Shown here in pieces: positions 33,315 to 45,803 of a stretch of DNA of 64,000 bases. The notes beneath the pieces were generated by a model. That model saw nothing but the letters and a program-made list of their open reading frames with translations, did no database searches and was not told the DNA's origin. The translations under genes and the position numbers were made by a program. The stretch spans positions 12,297,754 to 12,361,753 of the forward strand of contig OZ026526.1 of the NCBI GenBank assembly GCA_964019695.1. Direction: 5' to 3'. The stretch's first letter is position 1. Each line of letters starts with the position of its first letter. Source of the stretch: Loripinus fragilis. Lineage: Eukaryota > Mollusca > Bivalvia > Lucinida > Lucinidae.

Positions 33315-33990
33315 TTCACCACTAAGTTCCTGAGGTAAACTTTTCCACTTCAAATTATAGAAGAGTCTATTATGTTAAAAATGGTTGTTAAACGAGTCCT
33401 GAAATCAGGCACATTGAGATTTAAAAAAACAATAAAATGACCAAGCAATCTATGTAGATCCAGATGTTAGGGCTCATATGGAGCTTTACTGCTTGCCCAG
33501 ACATTTTCATGTCACTAGTGTCAGGGTTGCCAGGATCGGGGAAAAAGTTCTGGAAAATGAAAAAATTTCCAGGTCAGGGAATTACATTTTCAGTCAGGGA
33601 ATTTTAAAAAAAATGAAAAAGTCATAGAAAAGTCAGGGAATTTCAAAATTTTCCTAAAAAGATGCTAGTTAACAGGCTTCTGGAAATTTTAGTTTCCATA
33701 CTTTGCAAGCAATATTAGAAAAGGAATGTTTCTGAACATAAATTGCAAGCAATTTATGTTCAGAAACATTCCTTTTCTAATATTATGGTTTAAGATTTTT
33801 CTTTAAAGATTATATCAGCAAGTTCAAATATTTGTGCAAAATCTTCGAATAGTCGATGGATGAAAACGGCTAAAATTGGCCTTCCAAAAGGGTCTGGAAA
33901 ATGGTTGAAAGTCAAGGAAAAGTCAGTGAAAAGTCAGGGAATTTTGAAATGGATATTGAGCGGCAACCCTGTTAAGTGTTGCAAGGGTTA
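33315..33990. repeat. Family O element interrupted by a hAT-like element
   Basis: Left part CTGAGGTAAACTTTTCCACT to TTTTCATGTCACTAGTG. Right part resumes AAGTGTTGCAAGGGTTAAAT. The CAGGGTTGCC...GGCAACCCTG element at 33525-33971 sits between. Confidence 0.55.
33525..33971. mobile_element. hAT-like element (family L)
   Basis: Perfect 10-bp inverted ends CAGGGTTGCC / GGCAACCCTG, repeated AAGTCAGGGAATTTT motifs on the arms, and an exact inner palindrome at 33708-33786 (AATATTAGAAAAGGAATGTT / inverse). Confidence 0.65.
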
Positions 33991-34161
33991 AATCAGTAAA
34001 CAATAAAGCAATTTCCACAAAAAGTAATTTTTTCCAGTGTTTATTGTCTTGTTAAATTAAAAAATCAGGTCATTTATTGCCAATAATAAAAAAAAATGCG
34101 CAAATTATCCTTGATCTATGGACCCCACCAGAGCTTTACTTACATGTATGTTGCCATCTAA

Positions 34162-35584
34162 GGCCAGAATTTTTTTTATTAGTTGATTTACGGGAATTTT
34201 TTTCAGATTTATGGTCGTGCGGACGAAAAAAAATAAATAAAAAAGCTCTGAAAATGACCAGTTAACTGGTCATTTTCAGAGCTTTTTTTTTTTTTTTTTT
34301 TTAAATTTTCAATTTTTTTTTAATATCTCCAGAAACAGTAAAACTAGTAATAGGTAAACCAACAGTCTGTATTACGAGGGGTGATCAGAAAGTTCGCGGA
34401 AAAGTGCTATTATATCACAATGCTTTTATCGATTGCAATGAAAAATCACCTATAGAAACTACCATTCATAGCAAGTTGACTGAAATTGAAATTTAGAAAA
34501 TGTGACGTCAGACGTGTGAGCACGAGGCGCCGCTGTGACGTCACTTCGCTGGAACCGGCCCATCTGTACCCCTGGGTTGCTTCTAGAGGCTAAAACTCGT
34601 AGTTGTGTTTGAAATGATTTGTATTTTTAACGGAGAGTAATATTACGCCATTATTTGAAAATAATATGAGGTTTTTATCTTATTCTGCTGCGCTGTGAAT
34701 TCAAAATAATAGGTTTCAGTTCGAAGGGCAGGCCTAAAATGCGTCAATTTTTCGAGTTTTTGTAAATTTAAAATTAAAAAACTTAATTTCTTGACAGTGT
34801 TCATCACAATAATTATAATATCAGACTTAACTATCAATATTAGATCTACTGTCCTGAAAAAGTGTATTTTACGAAGTGTGTAAATAGTTTTCTTTAAAGA
34901 ATTGACATGCTAAAACAGGCAATGGGTTCGTAGAAGTTTAATGCTTTGCCTTTTTGGCAGTACTGTTATTCGTTATCGATTTAGAACACCATCTGTTAAA
35001 TATAAATCTTTGAAAATTTGCATATAAGAGGAGTAAATATGTTGTTTAACATGCATGGAACGCAATATGGGCTATCGCGGCATAACAAAAATTCACAAAC
35101 TGTTGAAAGTTAATTGGTTGTGTAGTAAAACGTCAAAATGCAACGTAAAATGGGCCGCTTCCCGCTATATAGCGTTGCCTTGACGACAGCTGTAACGCAC
35201 GTAGACGACTAACACCACGCATGTTATAACCGATCAACTGCATAGGTGTTGCAGTACTATATGCTGTAATTCCAGCTCTATTGATCATACGATGTAGAAA
35301 TGGCAGCTATTTTCCGCGAACTTTCTGATCACCCCTCGTAAATCTTTAAATATTTTATCATTTTCCTAAAATTCTGGACAGGACAATCATTTTTAATAGT
35401 GTCACTCTCAAAATTACACAGACAGAACCTCAAAAATGTATTATTTTTTTCAACTAAGCAAATAATATTTAGAGTCAGCGGATAAAATAAAAAAATAATT
35501 TTTGAAATAAATTTTTTTTTTTTCTACTTTCTGGAAAGTTACAGTAGGAGGGTTTGTAAATCAACTAATAAAAAAATTCTGGCC
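34162..35584 (+). mobile_element. Family A MITE split by mariner-like element
   Basis: Left part to 34374 and right part from 35339 rejoin perfectly into a normal family-A sequence (GTCTGTATTA | AATCTTTAAA). The whole is flanked by an 80-bp direct duplication (34080-34160 and 35591-35669). Confidence 0.8.
34375..35338. mobile_element. Non-autonomous mariner-like element
   Basis: Terminal inverted repeats of at least 28 bp beginning CGAGGGGTGATCAGAAAGTT, flanked by TA on both sides, which is the Tc1/mariner target duplication. It is 964 bp long; the longest frame is about 64 codons with no transposase motif, so it depends on a trans-acting transposase. Confidence 0.85.
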
Positions 35585-35861
35585 TTACTACCAATAATAA
35601 AAAACGAGCAAATTATCCTTGATCTATAGACCCCACCAGAGCTTTACATACATGTATGTTGCCATCTTATTTAATATGTAGTAGGGTTATGTCAGCAAAA
35701 GAAAACTACTTGGGCAGAGGTTAGATGAGCCTGAAAGGATACACAGATTTCAGAACTTCTCTTGTTTGACAATGGGTTGTGTATACCGGTATATCAAAAT
35801 CTCAGTAGATAACATGTTTATATATTTTCCTACTATTCATGACACATAAAACATATTAATA

Positions 35862-36408
35862 AACTTTTCGCTTACTGTAAAGGCGGCAACTTTAATATTC
35901 ATATCTGGGCGTGGTTCGGCTATTCATCTGCTAAGGAAGGGAAATCAGGTTCTATTTATAATTTGGTGAAGAAATAATAAGTTGATTGGGTCACGCAAAC
36001 ATGCATGCATTTCATGAAAATTCTAATCGTATACACACTGAACTCACATTTATTAACCCTTAAAGGGCACAATCACAAGATATATGTTTTTGTCATCCAT
36101 TAAAATATTTGAAGCCTCATAGACAAATAGTGTGGTTCCAGATCAGACTGCTCCTGTAGGGGCAGTCTGATCTGGGTCCACAATGTTTGCCACTATGCGT
36201 ATGTTAAATAGATATTTTCAGATGCAGTGATTTTGCGGGTGTTTTAAGGACTGAATAATGTGTTTCGTGTCCATACTGAGGTAATGGCGCACGAAGATAC
36301 AGTTACTTTTGAATAAAACCACGCCTCATTTTCAGCTTTTATCTATGTAAAAGGTTGACCAGTCCTAATTACGCAATTACTGAGGTGCCACCTTTACAGT
36401 AAACAAAA
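35862..36408. mobile_element. Family P element carrying a B-type hairpin
   Basis: CTTTTCGCTTACTGTAAAGG at the left and CCACCTTTACAGTAAAC at the right. Second-tier inverted arms GGGCGTGGTT / AACCACGCC. A TTAACCCTTAAAGGGC...GTTTTAAGGACT hairpin (36054-36253) sits in the middle, as in the other copy at 50612. Confidence 0.7.
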
Positions 36409-36409
36409 G

Positions 36410-36960
36410 AACATATAATACAAGTCATTGATGATTTGCAGTTTGCATTTTTGCGAACATACATAGAGACTTTGTGAATTATAAGATTATCTCATACATG
36501 GTATGTGATTCTCTTTCGATGCAAAGCTAAGATACTTGAATTTTGAATATCGGTTACTTTGTCTGGTGCTTAGGGACCTTCATTTGAGCTCCATTAAAAA
36601 TGATTGAGAAAATAACATACCAGAAAAATGAAGATTTTGTCCAAACTGAATCATAGAAAACCGTTGGATTTGAACATTTTTCAAATCCTTAAATCGTCAG
36701 GGTTTCATCATTTCAACGCACATATTACGCTTCCCTAGGGCTAAAATCACTCAACAATCATAACCTCAAGTCCATGTGCTCAAAATTATGTTTCACTGAG
36801 ATGGCCATTTCATTGAAACAATTCTTTTGAGCATCGTTGAGAAAATCAGAAAAATATGTCTAAATTATCTTCTCTTCTCTCAAGGCCTGAGTCAAATATT
36901 TAAAATTTCCTTACATAAAATAAAAGCTTTTGAATGATACAATGCATAATTGATCATCAA
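36410..36960. other. Intronic sequence without clear feature
   Basis: A weak family-C-like hairpin may be present at 36775-36850. Nothing else was recognised. Confidence 0.35.
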
Positions 36961-36961
36961 A

Positions 36962-37155
36962 ATATATGGATTTGTTTGGTTTGATTCTTTACATCCCAGT
37001 CAACAATTTTTCAGTCATGTTGGGACGGGTCTTTGTGGGTTTAACAAGCACTATGCAGCAGATAAAGTGTCTTGTTCAAGGACACAACACAGTGACTCTG
37101 CTAGTAGTGAGGCTCGAACCAGCAAATCTTCCATCCCAGTCTAGTCATATTACTT
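36962..37155 (-). mobile_element. tRNA-derived SINE-2 (reverse), diverged
   Basis: GTTTGGTTTGATTCTTTACA at the tail end and GTGAGGCTCGAACC (B box, minus strand) are kept. The A-box end is eroded, so this copy is older than those at 20244 and 26615. Confidence 0.65.
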
Positions 37156-37193
37156 AGGCTTGCCTGAACCTATGTTGTTTGATAATATGATAA

Positions 37194-37510
37194 GGCCAGA
37201 TTTTTTTTATTAGTTGATTTACGAACCCTCCTACTGTAATTTTCCTGAAAGTAGGAAAAAAATAAAATTCAATTTCTAAAAAATTTTTTTTATTTTATCC
37301 ACCAACTCTAAATATTATTTGTTTCGTTGAAAAAAAATAATGTAATTTTGAGGTTCTGTCTGCGTATTTTTGAAAGTGACACTATTAAAAGTGATTGTCC
37401 TGTCCAGATTTTTAGGAAATGATAAAATATTTAAAGATTTAATACAGACTGTTGGTTTACCTATTACTAGTTTTACTGTATCTGGAGATATAAAAAAAAA
37501 AAATGAAAAT

Positions 37511-37542
<32 letters not shown>

Positions 37543-37565
37543 CTCTGAAAATGACCAGTTAAACT
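37194..37565 (-). mobile_element. Family A MITE, truncated by a hAT-like element
   Basis: Starts TAA|GGCCAGATTTTTTTTATTAG and stops within the centre palindrome (GACCAGTTAAACTG). The CAGGGTT-ended element begins there and the distal half is missing. Confidence 0.7.
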
Positions 37566-37568
37566 GTC

Positions 37569-37984
37569 TCAGGGTTGGCACAGGCTTGAAAAGTACTTGA
37601 ATTTAGAGGGCATTCTTGAAAAGTCCTTGAAAATTAAATCTGCCTTGAAAAGTACTGGAAAATCACTGAAAAGCCATGAAAAGTCCTTGAATACTACTAT
37701 TTTCTGTAGGATTTAGCACAGTTGATAGAGACTTAAATCAGTATAAAATTGTTGTGACTTTATTTGGTGCAGCATATGCTGCACCAAATATAGGCACAAT
37801 AATTTTATACTAATTTTCCAGTACTTATGTCTCCATTAATTCAGTCTAGCATTTTTGAAGTAGAATTTTAACACTTAAATTAGGATTTTTCCTAAACTAT
37901 TAGTTCTTGAAAACTGCAGGATAGTCTTAAGATGTCCTTAAAAAGTCCTTGAATTTTACTCAAACTTGCCTGTATGAACCCTGT
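37569..37984. mobile_element. hAT-like element (family L), abutting exon 8
   Basis: Starts CAGGGTTGGCACAGGC and ends GCCTGTATGAACCCTG. Arms are filled with AAAGTCCTTGAA-type motifs, with an inner hairpin TTTGGTGCAGCATATGCTGC at about 37766. It ends 13 bp before the exon 8 start. Confidence 0.6.
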
Positions 37985-37997
37985 GTCTGTATTTCAG

Positions 37998-38073
37998 AAT
38001 TCGGGATTGGTAGTTTTGACTGATGCAGCTGTGCCTGAAGTGCCTGACGATAAATATAACAAAAATGTATCAC
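37998..38073 (+). CDS. Exon 8: A2M/TEP-family gene, MG6 and start of bait region
   Basis: 76 bp, phase 0 in and phase 1 out, acceptor TCTGTATTTCAG, donor CAC|GTATGT. It encodes NSGLVVLTDAAVPEVPDDKY followed by NKNVS. The GLVVLTDA strand is the conserved MG6 motif. The acidic/proline stretch after it is where bait-type insertions start. The single leftover base C joins AT from exon 9 to make His. A hAT-like element ends about 14 bp before the exon. Confidence 0.88.
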
Positions 38074-38764
38074 GTATGTAGTTTTATACCTCATACTTTG
38101 AAATCATTATGACGTGGGTTGGTCTGTATTATGTGTTGTTCATACCACGGTTTAAATTTGACCATAAATCATTTTCCAGCGATTCATATCACATTTTGTC
38201 TTCTTTTTGTTTATAGACTTCCCTACTTCGGTAGCCTACATTGCAATTGTGTATGTCCAGAAAATACCATAATAACATAATACAGCATCAAGTCAGAGTC
38301 GCCATTGAGTCTGGGCTTTGACCCATGGTTGTGCAACTACAGAGGAAACCATAGCTATAAATTGTGATTGTGTTTATAATTAGGCAAGTAGACTGCTGCA
38401 TAAGATCATGCTTTATCCTACTCAGAATCATTGCTGCACCTCAAGTAAACTTGCTGGTTTTGCCAAACCCAGGCACTGTATAAGTAGGGGATAAATAGAA
38501 TCCATCATTGGTGTTCAGTGGGGACAGAAAAATCCCAACCCGAGGGCCCACCGTTCCAGTGGGAAACGAGGTTTTCTCATATACCATGGCCGTACGGTAC
38601 AGTACTGTGACGTCACTGAGGTCGATGTTCACAGTCAATGACGCGCGCTGTACAAATTGACTTGAAACAGCGAATAAACAGCGCATTAAACAATGAACAA
38701 ATGGTAAAATGGATTTACAAGAACTAGCTTATCAGCCACAGTAACTTGAGTAAGTAATTTTGTT

Positions 38765-38792
38765 GAGGAAAATGTGTGTGTGTGTGTGTGTT
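38765..38792. repeat. (GT)n microsatellite
   Basis: AATGTGTGTGTGTGTGTGTG followed by a T-run. Confidence 0.7.
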
Positions 38793-38984
38793 TTTTTTAC
38801 ATCGTCAAGGCTCCCTGTCCCGGTGGATTCAGTCATTGCCAAAACACAACAGGTCAATAATGTCAACCGCAACGCACTCAGCATGTTCAAAGCATTGAAT
38901 AAAGGTTGTAAGTAAGAATGCACAGTTTTACTTTTAAACCAAGTTGAAGGCCGACTCAAATGGCTGAAAAATCAACATTTAATA

Positions 38985-41900
38985 TTTAGCTCACCTGAAC
39001 CAAAGGCTCTCAGTGAGCTTATAGTATGGGACTCAAGCTGGCGTACGTCCGTCCGTCCACACTTTCAAACATGAATATCTCTGAGACCAGCTGTCCTATC
39101 AAGATCAAATTTCATCTGGAGCATCATTTGGGTGGGGGATTGACTGCATTAGGTTTTGGGCAGGATCCAATCAGAACTCTGGTTTCTGTGGCACAGATAG
39201 CTCCCATAGGATTATAATGGGGAAAATCTTGTGATCACTCTAGCTCCTTCATTTTTGATTGGTTCTTCTTTATTCTTGCAGGTAACAAGCTCAACTATAA
39301 AATCTCGAATGGGTTTGAAATTCAGCAAGATCTGACCAGGGACTTATCAGTTAGCTGCCCTTGAGCATCTTGAAAAATCCCGAAAGACTTATTATGAGAG
39401 AAATGTTGTGACCACTCTAGTGCTTTCAATTTTGAATGGATATTCTTCATTCTTGCAGGTAACAAGACCAACCATAAAAGCTTTGATGAGTTTGAATTTC
39501 TGCAAGATTCCATCGCTGACTTCAGAGCTATCTGCCCTTGAGCGTCTGAAAAATCAATGAATAATGTTGTGACAACTCTAGCGCCTTCATTTTTGATCGG
39601 ATCTTCTTCATTCTTGCAGGCAACAAGGAAACTCATAATATGTTGGCTGGGTTTGAAATTCCCCAGGATCCGACCAGGGACTTATGAGTTACCTGCCCTT
39701 GAACGTTTAGAAAAATCCCAATAGACTTACTATGGGAGAAATCTTGTGACCACTCTAGTGCTTTCAATTTTGAATGGATCTTCCTCATTCTTACATACAA
39801 TAAGGACAACTATTAAGCTTGATTGAGTTTGAATTTCGGCAAGATTCCATCACTGACTTCGGAGTTAGCTGCCCTTGAGCGTCAGAAAAATTAATGAATA
39901 ATGTTGTGACCACTCTAGCTCCTTCATTTTTGATTGGATCTTCATCATTCTTGCAGGCAACAAGTTAACCCATAATATCTCGGATGGGTTTGAAATTCTG
40001 CAGGATCCATCCAGGAACTTATGAGTTACGTGCCCTTGAGCGTTTGGAAAAATCCCCATAGACTTATAATGGAAGAAATGTTGTGACCACTCTAGTGCTT
40101 TCAATTTTGAATGGATCTTCTTCATTCTTGCATATAATAAGAACAATTATTGAAGCTTGGATGAGTTTGAATTTCATCAAGATCCCATCACACATTTGTG
40201 GAGTTAGCTCCCATTTAGCGCATCTTAAAAATTAATGAATAATGTTGTGACCACTCTAGCTCCTTCATTTTTGATTGGATCTTCTTCATTCTTGCAGGCA
40301 ACAAGTAAACCCATAATATCTCGGATGGGTTCGAAATTCAGCAGGATCCGACCGGGACTAAGGAGTGACCTGCCCTTGAGCGTTTGGAAAAATCCCTATA
40401 GACTTATAATGGGAGAAATGTTGCAACCACTCTAGTGCTTTCAATTTTGAATGGATCTTCTTCATTCTTGCATACAATAAGGACAACTATTAAAGCTTGG
40501 ATTAGTTTGAATTTCTTTAAGATCCCATCACATATTTTTAGCTCACCAGAGCCGAAGGCTCAGAGTGAGCTTATAGTATGGGACTCGAGCCGGCGTCTGT
40601 CCGTGCGTCCGTCCGTCCGTGTGTGTAACTGTAAATACATGTAACAGTTTCCTCAATAAAACTAACTTTAATAAGATTGTTGAAAGATACTACCTTATAG
40701 CAAAATAATGATTGAATGATCTGTTTAACATTATTTAGGATCTGAGGAAGTACACAAAAATACAGCCAGAATAAGTTTGACTTTCGAATAGTGCACACAT
40801 CTAAAAATTATTTCATTGGTGACTGTGAAGAAAGCAATGTAGAGTTAAAAGTACTTTTTAGTGTGCAGGGGCTGTGCCCCCTGGCATTTATTAACTTGTA
40901 AATAAGAATGGATGAATAGAAGAATGGCTTGATGTTTCTATGTAGATAGTTTACTTATGGAATACCCAAACAATAGAAGAATCTGTATCTACAAAACTAC
41001 AAAAATTCCCTTGTCATATTTGATTGGATCTTCTTCATTCTTGCGGGTAACAAGGTCAACTATAAAAGCTTAGATGGTTTTAAAATTTGGCCAGATCAGA
41101 CCTGCGACTGTGGAGTTAGCTGCCCTTGAGGGTCTTAAAAAATCCCCATAGACTTATAATGGGAGAATTGTTGTGACCAATCTAGTGCTTTCATTTTTAA
41201 ATAGATCATATTCATTCTAACAGATAAGAAGGACAACTATAAAAGCTTGGATGAGTTTGAATTCAGTCAAGATCCCATCACCTTTTATGGAGTCAGCTGC
41301 CCTTGAGCATCTTAAAAATTGATTGATAATGTTGTGACCACTCTAGCGCCTTCATTTTTTATTGGATCTTCTTCATTCTCTCAGGTAACAAGGACAACCA
41401 TAAAAGCTTGGATGAGTTTAATTGAAAGTAGAACCAACTTTAGACTGTGGGGTTAACTTTCCTTGAGCATCATAAAAAATCTGATCATAGACTTACAATG
41501 GGAGATCTGTTGTGACCACTCTAGCACCTTCATTTTTGAATGGATATTCCTCATTTGTAGGTAACAAGGACTTCCATAAAAGTTTGAATGAGTTTGATTT
41601 TCCCCCACACCCATCCACCAGCTACAGAGTTAGCCGCCCTTGAGCATCTAAAATATTATAATGTTTTGACCACTCTAGCACCTTCTTTTTTCATTTGATT
41701 TTCTTCATCCAGGACATACATAAAAGTATGGATGAGTTTGAATTTCGGTTAGATCCCATAGCTGACAACGGAGTTAGCTGCCCTTGAGTATCTGAAAACT
41801 ACACTTTCACCAGGTTTCCAATGCAATTTTTATTCAGATCTTTTTAATACTTGCAGATAACTAGAACCGGCATAATATCTTATGTTTTTGAATTAATTCC

Positions 41901-42853
41901 TGGTCACTGTTTCAAGTTCAGAGTTATCTGAATTTGAGCATCATAAATTATGGTGTCTCCAAACATTATGCTGGCTCCATGGTGAGTGATCATTGCCCAT
42001 TGGGCTACTTGTTTATTTTATCTTCTTCATTCTCTCATGTAACAAGGACAATCATAATAGCTTTGATGAGTTTGAAATTCAGCAGGATCTGACCAGGGAT
42101 TTGTGAGTTAGCTGCCCTTGAGCATCTTGAAAAATCCCCATAGACTTATAATGGGAGAAATGTTGTTACCAATCCAGTGCCTTCACTTTTGATTGGATCT
42201 TCATCATTCTTGCAGGCAACATGGACACCAATAAATTCTCGGATGGGTTCAAAATTTGGCCAGATGGGAACTTGGACTGTGGAGTTAGCTGCCCTTGAGC
42301 GTCTTGAAAATCTCCATAGACTGATAATGGAAGAAATGTTGTGACCACTCTAGTGCTTTCAATTTTGAATGGATTTTTATTCTTGCAGACAAGAAGGACA
42401 ACTATTAAAGCTTGGATGAGTTTGAATTTCTTCAAGATCCCATCACCTTTGGCGTTAGCTCCCCTTGAGCATCTTAAAAACTGATGGATAATGTTGTGAC
42501 CACTCTAGTGCCCTCACTTTTGATTGGATTTTCTTCATTCTTTCAGGTAACAAGGGCAACCATAAAAATTTAGATAAGTTTGAACCTTGAGTAGAACCAA
42601 CCTCAGACTGTTGATTTAATTGCCCTTGAGCATCATAAAAAATCTGCATAGACATACAATGGGCGATCTTTTTATGACCACTCTAGCACCTTCATTTTTG
42701 AATGGATCTTCCTCAGTTTTGCAGGAATCAAGGACACCCATAAAAGCTTGAATGAGTTAGAGTATCCACCACACCCGACCACCAATTACAGATTAGCTGC
42801 ACTCGAGCGTCTAAAATATAGCTGTTGTGACCACTCTAGCGCCTTCATTTTTA
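38985..42853 (+). mobile_element. Element F with about 165-bp tandem repeats
   Basis: Begins AGCTCACCTGAACCAAAGGC, GTGAGCTTATAGTATGGGAC and a CGTCCGTCCGTCC stretch, followed by about twenty tandem units. Each has GTTGTGACCACTCTAGCGCC, TTTTTGATTGGATCTTCTTC, ATTCTTGCAGGTAACAAGG and TTAGCTGCCCTTGAGC. A second 5' end (AGCTCACCAGAGCCGAAGGC) appears at 40541, so one copy is nested in another. Element D2 interrupts the array at 42854 and the array resumes at 44743. It fills most of intron 8. Confidence 0.7.
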
Positions 42854-44742
42854 TGCCCCCAAAGGAACTTTGGGAGGCATATAGTAATCGCACTGTCCGT
42901 CCGTCCGTCAGCCCGTCCGTCCCGCTTCGTGTCCGGTGCATATCTCCTATATTCTTTGAGGTAGGAATTCCAAATTTGGTGTGTGGATGCATCTTGGGAT
43001 GACGGAGTGTCGCGTACCTTTTCGGGTCACTGTGACCTTGACCTCTGACCTAGTTTTTAGAATAATCGTGTCCGGAGCATATCTCTTATATTATTTGAGG
43101 TAGGAATCTCATATTTGGTGTGTGGATGCATCTTGGGATGACGAAGTGTCGGGTACCATAATTGGGTCACTGTGACCTTGAACTTGACCTATGACCTAGT
43201 TTCTAGAAACTGCATTGAGTCTGGTGCATATCTCCTATATTCTATGAGATAGGAATTCCAAATTTGGTGTGTAAATGCATCTTGGGATGGTAGAATGTCA
43301 CATACCATTTTCGGGTCACTGTGACCTTGACCTTGAACTCTGACCTAGTTATTAGAATAATCGTGTCCGGAGCATATCTCTAATAATATTAGAGCTAGGA
43401 ATCTCAAATTTGGTGTGATGATGCATCTTGAGATGACGAAGTGTCGCATACCATAATTGGGTCACTGTGACCTTGAACTTGACCTATGACCTAGCTTTAA
43501 GAATAATCGTGTCCGGAGCATATCTCTTATATTATTTGAGGTAGGAATCTCAAATTTGGTTTGTGAATGCATCTTGGGATGTAGAAGTGTCGCGTACCAT
43601 AATTGGGTCACTGTGACCTTGAACTTGACCTCTGACCTAGTTTCTAGAAACTGCATTGAGTCTGGTGCATATCTCCTTTATTCTTTTAGATAGGAATTCC
43701 AAATTTGGTGTCTAAATGCATCTTGAGATGACGGAGTGTCACACATACCATTTTGGGTCACTGTGACCTTGACCTCTAACCTAGTTTAAAGAATTTTTGT
43801 GTTCGGAGCATATCTCTTATATTCTTTGAGGTAGGAATTCCAAATTTGGTGTTTATATGCATCTTGGCATGGTGGAGTCTCACATATTATTTCGGGCCAC
43901 TGTGATTCTGACCTCTGACCTAGTTTTAATAATAATTGTGTCAGGAGCATATCTCTTATATTATTTGAGAATGGAATCCCAAATTTGGTGTGTGAATGCA
44001 TCTTGGGATGGTTGAGTGTCTTGTACCATTTACGGGTCACTGTGACCTTGACCTCTGACCTAGTTTTAATAATAATTGTGTCAAGAGCATATCTCTTTTA
44101 TTATTTGAGATAGGAATCCCAAATTTGGTGTGTGAATGCATCTTGGGATGGTGGAGTGTCTTGTACCTATTACAGGTCACTGTGACCTTGACCTTTGGCC
44201 TAGTTTTTAGATAAATCATGTCTAGATCATGTCTCATATTATTAAAGGTAGGAATCCCAAATTTGGTGGGTGGATGCAACTTTGGATGGTGGAGTGTCAT
44301 GTACCATTTTTGGGTCACTTTGACCTTGACCTCTGACCTAGTTTGTAGAATAATTGTGTCCAGAACATATCTCTCATGTTATTTGAGATAGGAATCCCAA
44401 ATTTGCTGTATGTATACATCTTTAGATGCTGATGTGTTGTATACCATTTTTAGGTCACTGTGATCTTGACCAATGACCTTGTTTCTAGAATAATCGTGTC
44501 TGGAGCATATCTCATATTATTTGATGTAGGAATCCCAAATTTGGTGTGTTGATTCCTCTTGGGATGGCGGAGTGGTGCTGTCATTTTGGGTCACTTTGAC
44601 CTTGACATTGACTTCTGGCCTCATTTCTAGGTTTATCATGTCTGTTGCATATCTTCTATATTACAGCTAACTTTCCTCAAATGTGTCTTATGCTTGACCA
44701 ATTCCTTTGGGGGCATTCGTCACGTGACTGTGACATTTCTTG
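42854..44742 (+). mobile_element. Pearl/HINE-like element D2 with about 12 repeats
   Basis: Same ends (TGCCCCCAAAGGAACTTTGG and TTCCTTTGGGGGCATTCGTC), CCGT microsatellite and terminal hairpin as D1. About twelve 145-bp units carry GTGACCTTGACCTCTGACCT or AACTTGACC variants. It is inserted in the T-run of an F unit (CTTCATTTTT|...|TTTGATT). Confidence 0.8.
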
Positions 44743-45040
44743 TTTATTTGATTTTTTAATCCTTTAAGGCTATCAGGTCATTCATTAAAGTATGGATCGG
44801 TCAGATCCCATCACTGACTACAGAGTTAACTGCCCTTGAGCATCTGAAAATATACTTTCACCATTTTTATTCAGATCTTTTTAATACTTGCAGATAACCA
44901 GGACTGACATAATATATTGTTTTTGAATTAGTTCCTGGTCACTATTACAAGTTCAGAGTTACCTGCCATTAATGTATCTCCAAACATTATGCTGGCTCTC
45001 AGTTGAGCGATCGTTGCCCATTGGACTACTTGTTTCCTGA
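44743..45040 (+). repeat. Right remainder of element F
   Basis: GAGTTAACTGCCCTTGAGCA and ATACTTGCAGATAACCAGGA continue the F units, closing with CATTGGACTACTTGTTTCC. Confidence 0.6.
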
Positions 45041-45044
45041 CTGA

Positions 45045-45795
45045 CAACAATTCAACTTTCGTTTTCGAAGGAATATAGTCATGTGCCAAAAATGTTATCT
45101 CACATTAGCAACCGGCCGCCTGTGGCTTATCTCGTATTAGTTACGCTTATTTCACATGGGTAGCAATGTGGGACAGATTTTTCCAACAGCAAGCTTACAT
45201 AGAGATCACTCGATCTTGTATGCGTTGGTATGTGAGAAAAAAATGTATTCAAACTTTTCATTTTGAGAGGTTTCTAGTCGTGAATATGGTGGGAATATAG
45301 AAAGGAAATTTAGTTTTACTTCAATGCATCCGCATAGCCATAAAACGTGGTTTCTGAGCTTATTTCCAACATAATACCACCACAAATACTTATTTTGAAT
45401 ATGGTTAACCCCATTCTAATGTAAGAGTAACATTCTTCCTTCCAAAAGACAGTGAAATGATAGTAAGTTGCGCCTAATAACTGCTTACTAGCCTTATACT
45501 ACCACTTGGCAGCCAATGAAAAGCTAATTAAATAACGGCACCTTCACTGAACGCTTTCAAATCAAGGCTTAACAAACATTGGCACGGACATGAGCTCAAA
45601 TTCAATGCATCATGCTACATCCCAGGTGAAACAGTGTTTTCAAATTTTGTAAGATGTTCAAATGGGTCTTTAGAAGTTGCCTAGCAGCTTGGTACGACCT
45701 CGGTAATGGTGAGTTAATGGTGAGTTAATAATGATAATGATGTCGAGTTTGTGACGTCAAGTTATATTTTCAAGTGCATTTTTTTTTTTTTTGTT
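45045..45795. other. Intron 8, last 750 bp
   Basis: No repeat family recognised. A T-run (45780-45793) serves as the exon 9 pyrimidine tract. Confidence 0.4.
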
Positions 45796-45803
45796 AAATT
45801 CAG

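Noticed and set aside
38985..42850. CRISPR-like array because of the regular about 165-bp repeats
   Set aside because: Units are long, diverged and without short spacers; eukaryotic tandem element.
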